From Xiphias gladius (taxonomy: Eukaryota > Chordata > Actinopteri > Istiophoriformes > Xiphiidae), in NCBI RefSeq assembly GCF_016859285.1, contig NC_053414.1, positions 27,906,005 to 27,970,004 on the forward strand: a DNA stretch of 64,000 bases. Reading direction: 5' to 3'. Position numbers and translations under genes: made by a program. Below are positions 51,302 through 61,875 of this stretch, piece by piece (within the stretch, counting starts at the first letter, position 1; the number at the start of each line of letters is the position of its first letter). The notes under the pieces are model-generated. The model was not told where the DNA came from, ran no database searches, and saw only the letters and a program-made list of their open reading frames with translations.

Positions 51302-52587
51302 GGGTTGTTTTTTTTACGTTGCTGCTTTAAACACAATGTATGTTAACTTTTGGCCGATCCTCCATCAGATTGTCAAACTTCTCCAATACCAAAACATACC
51401 GGAGAAGCGCTTACAGAGACGATATTGTCAGTGCAAAAGTCTAATTCTCCACCAAAATACCAACAACCAACAAAACCCACCTGTTTGGCGCCTTTCTTTT
51501 CTCCACCTGTGACTTCCCTGGACAACAGGAGTTAACATTTCACCGCAATCTGGAGGTTGGAAAACAGTCACAGTTTGGGAATTTTTTCACGCCTTGGTTT
51601 GTGACACACATCTTAACATCAATTAGTATTAGTGCCCCAAAAGAGCACTGGTTCGCACGGTTTACTCTGACAACAGAGAGGGTGAAAAATCAGCGATCAA
51701 TCGATGATGTGATTAAACAGCCCGTTCTCTTAAGGTAACACCTTGATTCAACTTTGTTCACTGTTTGAGAAAAAACATCCAACTCTGGACATCCAATCTC
51801 CCAAAAGCAATATACCATAAAATAATACACCCCCACTTTTGGTTTAGGCAACAGTGTGCTTCCAACTTTGTGGCAACGGAGACAGTATTTCCTGTTTCAA
51901 CATGGCCCGATGCAGACCGATTTGCTGACGTAGCTGCTTTAAACACAATTTATGTTAACTTTGTGATTGAGAGAAAAATTTGCATTCAAGCATTATACCA
52001 TTATTATCAATATTTATCACTCTGCTCTTATCGATAAAATCACACCAGAGACCGAGGCGCTTCTGAGACGTCTATTGTCAGTGCAAAGTCTAAATCTCCA
52101 GCAAAATACCAACAACCAACAAAACCCACCTGTGCATCGTGCACCCTGCATTTGGCACCATAATACCACACAAACTCCAAAAACAATGGATCCTGCGGCG
52201 TTACCTACACTACACTGAATGCAACTCAATGGCATCTTTAGGACAGGTAAACACCGCGTTTTCACGCTCCAGTCCCACGGTTGACAACGCAGGCTCTGCG
52301 GCTAAATTCCCAGACCAAACCTGAGCTCACGCTGAGGACATCATCAGGGTGATGTTCTCAGACTTCTCAAAGCTCCTCCAGAGACACCGGGATCCTCATA
52401 GAGGCAGCCTGTGTAGGGCTCCACCTGACCAGTAGAGTTATTTTGATGTGCACGACAGGTGGAGTGCCCCTTTAGATACTTTGAAGAATTCCTCCTAATG
52501 ATGAACCACTTACACAGGGGCAGGAAAGACAATTTGCCCATGGGTCAAACTTCTTTTTTTCCTCTTTATCGTGTTTGATCATGTTTG
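51302..52587 (+). repeat. Mosaic repeat spacer of unit 1
   Basis: Composed of rearranged pieces found again in later spacers: GATCCTCCATCAGATTGTCAA, AAACACAATGTATGTTAAC, a second copy of the 50850-51200 segment starting near 51530, and the stretch 52023-52585 that recurs at about 57080-57660 and 60725-61280. No intact gene is seen. A weak reverse-transcriptase-like string (RVMFSDFSK) can be read in the equivalent stretch near 57420-57445. Confidence 0.75.
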
Positions 52588-55500
52588 AGATGTACATGAA
52601 TGGTTTTCCACACAACATAAAAATGTGGCCTGCTTTATGGCTGAATGACAGATTGTCGTTGTTGTTTGAGGCCCACAACCTGCTATTTGCTGACCGCTGA
52701 TATAGTCGACTGACATCTATTAAAGGAAAGCTCTCTAAAAACAGAAAGACTTTCTTTATCATAGATCCTAAGGCGCAGATATGTACAGTACTATGAACAG
52801 TCACTGAAGTGAGGGCGCCTTTATCAGTTTGAGTCTTAACACCTTATGGAGCTGTTGTGTTCACTGATTTGTTGTATGTCTTTAACAATGTGGGCCCTGG
52901 GTGTGTAAGTGTGAATACAGGACACTGATTGAGGGGCTCAGACCAGGACGCATTGTGTCCTGTCTACTGTGTCCTTATACTTTTAGGAGAAAAAGTCTGT
53001 TCACTCGCTGAGACCAATACAAAGAAGCTGGTGTGGACTTGTCAAATGCCATCAAGAGCTTTGTTAGAACCCTGATGAACTAGAACACATGATGAGAATG
53101 TTCTCTGTTCCATTCCTTCCCTCTATCACATCATCGCTGTAGAACTCTGACACAATGATGTGCATTCTGGCTGGAACCCGTCTCTGCAGAAGAACTTCAT
53201 TTACCTTCAGAAACCTGAACTGAGCACTGTCTCTGTCTTTGGTAAACACGAAGCGTCAACTGTTGAAAAACAAGAACAATCGATAGCTCTACCTACGATT
53301 GTAACATCGGTCACTTCAGCAACAACTGGATCAGAAAGATCTACAGCTGCTAAGTGCGACTGCTCTCTTGGTTGCCCTTCAGTAACCTCACTGAGCTGAG
53401 ATGGCCAAACAAAGAAACCAGGTAAGATTTTCTCAATTTGACCTGGAGAAACGTTTTTTTTTCATCGCTGTCCCTCTCTAGGCCTGCCTACTTTTCCCTT
53501 TCATTTATTCATATTTGGTCTAAAGCCTCAGTACATTTTAATACAGTTTGTTGAGTTAATGCATCACAATGTTAGCAATTTCTCATATCCTTAAGCCACC
53601 TTGAGAACTACAGTACTTCTAATATATTTTGATAAAAATATAAAAAGAAAAGGAGAATTTTATAATTACAATAGGGTTTCCTGGGCAAAATCTTCCATCT
53701 TTCTTCTCTCAAAATGTGAAAACAGATTACTCTTGCTGTCAGCTGCCTCTAATCAATGGATTCAAAATTGGAAAAAAGTGAAATTTACACTGTAACATAA
53801 CTAACCAAGCATGTGTGTGAGACCTGAATAAAAAGCTTGACCCAAACATCCTTAGGTTTCACCAAAATAATCCACAGGAAAGCGGGTTTAAGTTCAACCG
53901 ACTCAACTGAAACTGAAAGTAGTTGAGTTGAGTTGGGACTAGAGTTTTAGCCATGAACTTAATGTCTATTTCTCTTTTCTTCAGGCATTTGGGCCAATGC
54001 AGTTTAGCGCTGCTCTTTATGACCCACAGCAGTACAGCCTGGCTGCAGTGCAGCTGCAGCACACTGTGCAGGGCCTCAGGGACGCCCTCTACTCAGCAGT
54101 CACTGAGATAAAGTCTCTCAAAGGGGAAAACACTGCTCTAAAGGAGCAAGTTAACCTCCTGGAAAAAGGAAAGACGCAGATGGAGAGCCAGCTCCTAGAG
54201 GAGCTCAGACGAAAAGATGAGCTCCTCAAAAGAGCCACCAGGAAAAGGCAGGCTCGCCTGAAAGCCCACATAGACTGCCTGGACCTGCTCGCTCGAAAAG
54301 AAAAAGAGCTAAAGAGGAGCGGAGAGCAGTGGAAGAGCAGGTGTGAGGCCCTGGAGGCAAGCCTGCAAAAGGAGCTGGCTCGGAAAGAGGAAAGCCGGAC
54401 AAGGAAAGTGCAGGAGGTGGAAAATGAGAGGAACCTGCACTGCAACCAGGTACGATGCCTCAGCAAATCCTTTACCTCAGAATAATGGCCAGCTTGTTTC
54501 AGAATGCCTGAGAATTTGTTTCTGGATGTGGAATAAATTTGACTTTTTTCATCTTTTCAGAATCTTGTCCGCAAAACAAAAGAACTGGAGGAGAGCAAGA
54601 TTCAAATCAAGGAGGAGAACAAGACCGAAAAAGAATCGGAGGAGAACCAGAATCAAAACAATAAGAACGAGAACAAGATTCAAAACAAGAAGAACACGAT
54701 TCAAAAAGAAGAAAAGATGGAAAAAGAAGACAATGAGAATGTGGAGGAGGAGAGACAGAGGAATGAAAATAAAGAAATGAATGAGAAAAAAGAGAAGAAG
54801 CCAAAGAAGAAGAGGGGGAAGAAAAAGAAGAACAGGGATAGCTACAGCAGAACATCCCTCCCCCTGAAACCCCCCTTCCTACCTTACCCACTCCCCACTC
54901 CCCTTCCCCATTCCTACCCTTTACCCCTTTCTCCCTCACCCCTTACCCTTTACCCTCTCCCACCCCCATCCCTTCCCCTACCCATCCCTCTTTTATATGT
55001 ATGACATATAGTAAACATATAAACTGTACAATACAGTTGTGTTGAAGTGAATTACTTCTGCCTGTGTTTGCCTTTCGAAATATAGACACAGGATTCATGG
55101 CTCTCATCAAGCATTGCAGTAATGTTTAGGAGGAACAGATCAGATGTGACAATGTATGGCATCTTTCTATCTTTAAATATGTCACTTGTTTTAGACTTCA
55201 CGTGGACAACAGGAGTTAACATTTCACCGTGAATCTCGGAGGTTTGGAAAAAGAGTCACAGTTTGGGAATTTTTCTTTCACGTTTGTTTGTGACACATCT
55301 TGGCCATCAAATTAGTCTTAGTGCCCCAAAAGAGCACTGGTTCGGCACGGTTTACTCTGACAACAGAGAGGGTGAAAAATCAAAGATCATTTGGATGATG
55401 TGGTTAAAACAGCCCGTTCTCTTATGCTAACACCTTGAATCCACTTTGTTCACTGTTCTAGGAAAAACTTCCAACTCTGGATATCATATCTCCTGAAAAC

Positions 55501-55695
55501 AATATACCATAAAATAATACACCCCCACTTTTGGTTTAGGCAACAGTGTGCTTCCAACTTTGTGGCAATGGAGACAGTATTTCCTGTTTCAACATGGCCC
55601 CATGCGCAGGAAACGGGGTTGTTTTTTTAGTTTTGGACAGGACTAAAAAATGTGTCCATAAGAATAAAAGCAGTTTGCCATAATATCCTCACAGA
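52588..55695 (+). repeat. Tandem array unit 2 (gene-bearing)
   Basis: Second copy of the block at 48205-51301, highly similar throughout including introns and flanks. Its right neighbour (55696-57660) is a longer, less rearranged version of the spacer than the one after unit 1. Confidence 0.93.
53401..55004 (+). CDS. Coiled-coil protein of unknown family, copy 2 (extended C-terminus)
   Basis: Exons 53401-53421, 53985-54449 and 54561-55004, GT-AG and phase 0, giving 309 residues. It is identical to copy 1 through the coiled coil and Lys/Glu-rich segment. One G fewer in the G-run at about 54834-54837 (AACAGGGAT against AACAGGGGAT in copy 1) bypasses the TAG used in copy 1. Reading continues through the C-rich tract as a Pro/Leu/Tyr-rich tail (SLPLKPPFLPYPLPTPL and on) to a TGA at 55002-55004. 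Which copy has the ancestral end is unclear; the tail composition is just what a pyrimidine tract encodes, so the shorter end is more likely original. Function unknown. Confidence 0.72.
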
Positions 55696-57665
55696 ATGAT
55701 CTGCACCTGCAAAACTCCTACCCAAAGCACCTGCCTTTTAAGCACTAATCAGGCCGATCCTCCATCAGATTGTCAACTTCTCACACGAAATATCCCTGAA
55801 TGCACAGGAAGCATTGCCATAACATCAGCGGAGCAAAATTACACTGCCCAGACGACTTATCCTCGCAATTCAGTTGGCAACTTGTCCTTTAATGTCCTTC
55901 CACTCAACGGCTGACAATTGCATTTGTACAAGATCGCTCAAAATATAGGGAGTTGATTACTGTGAATTTGTTTAAGCACTTGAGGTTGGAGCCTGCTTTT
56001 TGCGTGGCAAGGGAAGGAGCATACTCTTGTCAAAGAACATGAGGGCCTGTTGCTTGTTAGAGCATACTAAAAGTATTCTCCAAACTCTCAATCATTATTT
56101 TTTTTAAGCCTTAACTAATTTGTTAGATAGGAGTCACACACAAACGGAGCCAGAGCCGATGGTATTTAGTCATATAAATGCTCACCGCTTTTAGTAAAAA
56201 TTTGACACAACAGCATTTGCTAAATCACGACACTGGCTCAAAGAAGAAATTGGAGAGGAGGCAATGATTACACAGGACTGATGAGCCAGCTAATCCCACA
56301 TCTCCCACTAACAACAGTAAGGCTATACCCTGGTAGGCTATACAGAATGGAACGGTCTGATGTGTTTAGAGTTCGCTGTAGCTGCTCAGCCATTGGGCTG
56401 TCATTTTGCAACTTAATTTAAACATCAAGCCATAACACAGCCAGCGCCCTTCTCAAATCAGAGGGCTGAGGATTTATAGTTACACATGTGTCCTGCTTCC
56501 TAAAAATAAGATGGCTACAGCTGCTGTGACAATAGATACTGTAAAAAATCACTCTTCTCTCATTTATATAGACAATGCAACCGAGTTGCTTGACGCTAAG
56601 CTGCTTTAAACACAATGTAAGTGCTAACTTTTAATTTCATGCAGATTTAAACGCCTCCACGGGCTGGAGAGTGATTGAGAGAAGAAAACTTGCATTCAAG
56701 CATTATACCATCAATCATAAATACTGTATCAATTTGTATTACTTGCTCTTATCGATAAAATCACACCAAAAAAAACTTCCAACTTCTGGACATTATATCT
56801 CCCAAAAGCAGTATACATAAAATAATACACCCCACTTTTTGCTTTAGAGGCAACAGTGTGCTTCCAACTTTGTGGCAACGGAGACAGTATTTCCTGTTTC
56901 AACATGGCCCGATGCAGAACGGGTCGATTTGCTAGCGTCTAGATTTTGCTTTAAGCCTAAAAAATTTATGTAAGTAAAAGCAGTTTGCCATAATGAGGAG
57001 AATGAAAGAAACTTCCTACCCAAGCATTATAAGCACTATTCATAAATATAAATGCTGAATGCATTTGCTCTTATATATCGAGCAAAATCACACCAGAATA
57101 CCGAGGCGCTTCTGAGACGCCTATTGTCAGTGCAAAGTCTAAATCTCCAGCAAAATACCAACAACCAACAAAAACCTCCACCTGTGCATCGTAAGCACCC
57201 TGCATTTAAGCACCATAATACCACACAAACCTCCAAAAACAATGGATCCTGGCGGCTGCCAGACTCCACACTACACTGAATGCAACTCAATGGCATCTTT
57301 TGCGACAGGTAAACACCCAGCCTTTTCTCACTTGCAGCCCAGTCCCACGTTGACAACGCAGGCTCTTGCGGCGTTAAATTCCCAGACCAAACCTGAGCTT
57401 CACGCTGAGGACATCATCAGGGTGATGTTCTCAGACTTCTCAAAGCTCACTCCAGAGACAATCCCCATCCCCTCATAGAGGCAGCCTGTAGGGGAGCTCC
57501 ACCTGACCAGTAGAGTTATTTTGATGTGCACTTACAGGTGGAGTGCCCTTTAGATACTTTTGAAGAATTCTCCTAATGATGAACCACTTACACAGGGGTA
57601 GTGAAGAAAGACAATTTGCCCATGGGTCAAACTTCTTTTTTTTTCCTCTTTTTTATCGTGTTTGA
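55696..57665 (+). repeat. Mosaic repeat spacer of unit 2
   Basis: Pieces shared with 59451-60246 (for example ATGATCTGCACCTGCAAAACTCC, and CACAGGAAGCATTGCCATAACATCAG) and with 51302-52587. The part after about 56,000 carries many extra 1-4 base insertions relative to its paralogues. No gene is supported. Confidence 0.75.
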
Positions 57666-58500
57666 TCATGTTTGAGATGTACATGAATGGTTTTCCACAC
57701 AACATAAAAAATGTGGCCTGCTTTATGGCTGAATGACAGATTGTCGTTGTTGTTTGAGGCCTTTCACAACCTGCTATTTGCTGACCGCTGATAGTGTCGA
57801 CTGACATCTATTAAAGCTGAAAGCTCTCTAAAAACAGAAAGATTCTCTTTATCATAGATCCTATAAAAGCGCAGATATGTACAGTACTATGAACAGTCAC
57901 TGGAAGTGAGGGCGCTTTTATCAGTTTGAGTCTTAACACCTTTTATGGAGCTTTTGTGTTCACTGATTTGTTGTATGTCTTTAACAATGTGGGCCCTGGG
58001 TGTGTAAGTGTGAATAATAGGACACTGATTGAGGGCTCCAGACCAAGGACGCATTGTGTCCTGTGTCTACTGTGTCCTTATACTTTAGGAGAAAAAAGTC
58101 TGTTCACTCGCTGAGACCAATACAAAGAAGCTGGTGTGGACTTGTCAAATGCCATCAAGAGCTTTTGTTAGAACCCTGATGAACTAGAACACATGATGAG
58201 AATGTTCTTCTGTTCCATTCCTTCTTATCACATCATCGCTGTAGAACTCTGACACAATGATGTACATTCTGGCTCAAACCCGCTCTGCAGAAGAACTTCA
58301 TTTACCTTCAAGAAACCTGAACTGAGCACTGTCTCTGTCTTTGAGAGTAAACACGGTTGCGTCAACTGTTGAAAAACAAGAACAATCGATAGCTCTACCT
58401 ATGATTGTAACATGGAATCACTTCAGCAACAACTGGATCAGAGAAAGATCTACAGCTGCTAAGTCACGACTGCTCTCTTAGTTTGCCCTTCAAGTAACCT
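57666..58500 (+). repeat. Tandem array unit 3, left part, cut by a gap
   Basis: Homologous to about 52580-53390, the region just upstream of the coiled-coil gene. The sequence stops at the gap at the words AAGTAACCT, about a dozen bases before the ATG in the other copies. It contains numerous small insertions absent from units 1, 2 and 4. Confidence 0.9.
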
Positions 58501-59000
58501 NNNNNNNNNNNNNNNNNNNNNNNNNNNNNNNNNNNNNNNNNNNNNNNNNNNNNNNNNNNNNNNNNNNNNNNNNNNNNNNNNNNNNNNNNNNNNNNNNNNN
58601 NNNNNNNNNNNNNNNNNNNNNNNNNNNNNNNNNNNNNNNNNNNNNNNNNNNNNNNNNNNNNNNNNNNNNNNNNNNNNNNNNNNNNNNNNNNNNNNNNNNN
58701 NNNNNNNNNNNNNNNNNNNNNNNNNNNNNNNNNNNNNNNNNNNNNNNNNNNNNNNNNNNNNNNNNNNNNNNNNNNNNNNNNNNNNNNNNNNNNNNNNNNN
58801 NNNNNNNNNNNNNNNNNNNNNNNNNNNNNNNNNNNNNNNNNNNNNNNNNNNNNNNNNNNNNNNNNNNNNNNNNNNNNNNNNNNNNNNNNNNNNNNNNNNN
58901 NNNNNNNNNNNNNNNNNNNNNNNNNNNNNNNNNNNNNNNNNNNNNNNNNNNNNNNNNNNNNNNNNNNNNNNNNNNNNNNNNNNNNNNNNNNNNNNNNNNN
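58501..59000. other. Assembly gap (500 N)
   Basis: Exactly 500 unknown bases, a round number suggesting a placeholder length. In unit 2 the distance between the sequences that flank this gap (53390 and about 56537) is about 3.1 kb and includes the whole coiled-coil gene. Confidence 0.99.
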
Positions 59001-61280
59001 TACTGTAAAAATCGCTCATACTCATTCATAAGCAAATGCAGACCGATTTGCTGACGTTGCTGCTTTAAACACAATGTATGTTAACTTTTTCATGCAGATT
59101 TAAACGCCTCAACGGGCTGGAGAGTGATTGGGAGCAAAACTTGCATTCAAGCATTATACCATCAATCATAAATACTGCTGTATTTACTCTGCTCTTATCG
59201 ATAAAATCACACCAGAAAAACAAACTTCCAACTCTGGACATTATATCTCCCAAAAGCAGTATACCATAAAATAATACACCCCCACTTTTGGTTTAGGCAA
59301 CAGTGTGCTTCCAACTTTGTGGCAACGGAGACAGTATTTCCTGTTTCAACACGGCCCCATGCGCAGGAAACGGGGTTTTTTTCTAGCTTTGGAAAGGACT
59401 AAAAATTGTATCCATAAGAATAAAAGCAGTTTGCCATAATATCCTCACAGAATGATCTGCACCTGCAAAACTCCTACCCAAAGCACCAGCCTTTTAAGCA
59501 CTAATCAGGCCGATCCTCCATCAGATTGTCAACTTCTCCTACAAAATATCCCAGAATACACAGGAAGCATTGCCATAACATCAGCTGAGAAAATCACACT
59601 GCCCAGACGACTTATCCTCGTAATTCAGTTGGCAACTTGTCCTTTAATGTCCTTCCACTCAACGGCTGACAATTGCATTTGTACAAGATCACTCAAAATA
59701 TAGGGAGTTGATTACTGTGAATTTGTTTAAGCACTTGAGGTTGGAGCCCATGTTTTGCGTGGCAGAGGAAGGAGCATACTTTGTCAAAGAACATGAGGGG
59801 CCTGTTTGTTAGAGCATACTAAAGTATCTCCAAACTCAAATCATTATTTTTTTCGCCTTAACTAATTTGTTCGATAGGAGTCACCCACAAACGGACGCAC
59901 GCGATGGTATTTCGCGTCATAAATGCTCACACCGTGAAATTTGACACAACAGCATTTGCTAAAATGCGACACTGGCTAAAGAAGAAAGTTGGAGAGGAGG
60001 CAATGACACACAGGACTGATGAGCCGCTGTAATCCCACATCTCCCACTACGAACAACAGTAGGCTATACCGAGTCGGAACGGACCGGTCTGATGTGTTTG
60101 GGGAGTACGCTGTAGCTGCCTAGTGTCATTTGCACCCGATTTAATCAAAGTAAACACAGCGCCACTTCTCAAATCAGAGGCCGCACATTTATAGTTACAC
60201 ATGTGTCCTGCTGCCCTAAGATGGCTACAGCTGTGGACAATAGATACTGTAAAAATCGCTCATACTCATTCATAAGCAAATGCAGACCGATTTGCTGACG
60301 TTGCTGCTTTAAACACAATGTATGTTAACTTTTTCATGCAGATTTAAACGCCTCCACGGGCTGGAGAGTAATTGAGACCAAAACTTGCATTCAAGCATTA
60401 TACCATCAATCATAAATACTGCTGTATTTACTCTGCTCTTATCGATAAAATCACACCAGAAAAACAAACTTCCAACTCTGGACATTATATCTCCCAAAAG
60501 CAGTATACCATAAAATAATACACCCGCTTTTGGTTTAGGCAACAGTGTTTCCAACTTTGTGGCAACGGAGACAGTATTTCCTGTTTCAACATGGCCCGAT
60601 GCAGACCGACGGTTGACGTTGCTGCTTTTAAACACAATTTATGTTAACTTTGTGATTGAGAGAAAAATTTGCATTCAAGCATTATACCATTATTCATAAA
60701 TACTGCTGTATTTACTCTGCTCTTATCGATAAAATCACACCAGAGACCGAGGCGCTTCTGAGACGTCTCTATTGTCAGTGCAAAGTCTAAATCTCCAGCA
60801 AAATACCAACAACCAACAAAACCCACCTGTGCATCGTGCACCCTGCATTTGGCACCATAATACCACACAAACTCCAAAAACAATGGATCCTATGCTGCAT
60901 TCACACTACACTGAATGCAACTCAATGGCATCTTTTGTGACAGGTAAACACCCGCGTCTTTCACGCTCCAGTCCCACGGTTGACAACGCAGGCTCTTGCG
61001 GCTAAATTCCCAGACCAAACCTGAGCTCACGCTGAGGACATCATCAGGGTGATGTTCTCAGACTTCTCAAAGCTCCTCCAGAGACACCGGGATCCTCATA
61101 GAGGCAGCCTGTGTAGGGCTCCACCTGACCAGTAGAGTTATTTTGATGTGCACGACAGGTGGAGTGCCCCTTTAGATACTTTGAAGAATTCCTCCTAATG
61201 ATGAACCACTTACACAGGGGCAGGAAAGACAATTTGCCCATGGGTCAAACTTTTTTTCCTCTTCTTTATCGTGTTTGATC
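59001..61280 (+). repeat. Mosaic repeat spacer with an internal 1.24-kb duplication
   Basis: The first 370 bases (TACTGTAAAAATCGCTCATA onward) recur at 60245-60610, a nested direct repeat with a period of about 1,244 bases. The stretch 60725-61280 matches 52023-52585 closely. No gene is seen. Confidence 0.85.
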
Positions 61281-61697
61281 ATGTTTGAGATGTACATGAA
61301 TGGTTTTCACACAACATAAAAAATGTGGCCTGCTTTATGGCTGAATGACAGATTGTCGTTGTTGTTTGAGGCCCACAACCTGCTATTTGCTGACCGCTGA
61401 TATAGTCGACTGACATCTATTAAAGGAAAGCTCTCTAAAAACAGAAAGACTTTCTTTATCATAGATCCTAAGGCGCAGATATGTACAGTACTATGAACAG
61501 TCACTGAAGTGAGGGCGCCTTTATCAGTTTGAGTCTTAACACCTTATGGAGCTGTTGTGTTCACTGATTTGTTGTATGTCTTTAACAATGTGGGCCCTGG
61601 GTGTGTAAGTGTGAATACAGGACACTGATTGAGGGGCTCAGACCAGGACGCATTGTGTCCTGTCTACTGTGTCCTTATACTTTTAGGAGAAAAGGTC
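61281..61697 (+). repeat. Tandem array unit 4, truncated
   Basis: Very similar to 52588-52990 and to 48205-48610. It breaks off inside the 5' flank, after TACTTTTAGGAGAAAAGG, before any coding exon, so it carries no gene copy. Confidence 0.9.
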
Positions 61698-61875
61698 AGA
61701 GGCAGCCTGTGTAGGGCTCCACCTGACCAGTAGAGTTATTTTGATGTGCACGACAGGTGGAGTGCCCCTTTAGATGCTTTGAAGAATTCCTCCTAATGAT
61801 GAACCACTTACACAGGGGCAGGCAAGACAATTTGCTCATGGGTCAAACTTCTTTTTTTCCTCTTTATCATGTTTA
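61698..61875 (+). repeat. Repeat of the pre-unit segment, right end of the array
   Basis: A copy of 61100-61270 (AGAGGCAGCCTGTGTAGGGC onward), displaced by 598 bases. After about 61,875 the sequence is single-copy within the window, marking the right border of the array. Confidence 0.9.

Noticed and set aside
53160-53399. 79-codon plus-strand frame just upstream of gene copy 2
   Set aside because: Not open in copy 1 (the indel near 48886 shifts it) and it stops just before the real ATG; probably 5' UTR or flank.
57395-57478. Reverse-transcriptase-like string RVMFSDFSK in a spacer
   Set aside because: Similar to a LINE reverse-transcriptase motif but isolated, with no flanking conserved blocks; too short to call a retrotransposon.
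58459-59074. Frames of 188 and 194 codons across the gap
   Set aside because: They consist mainly of unknown bases and have no meaning.
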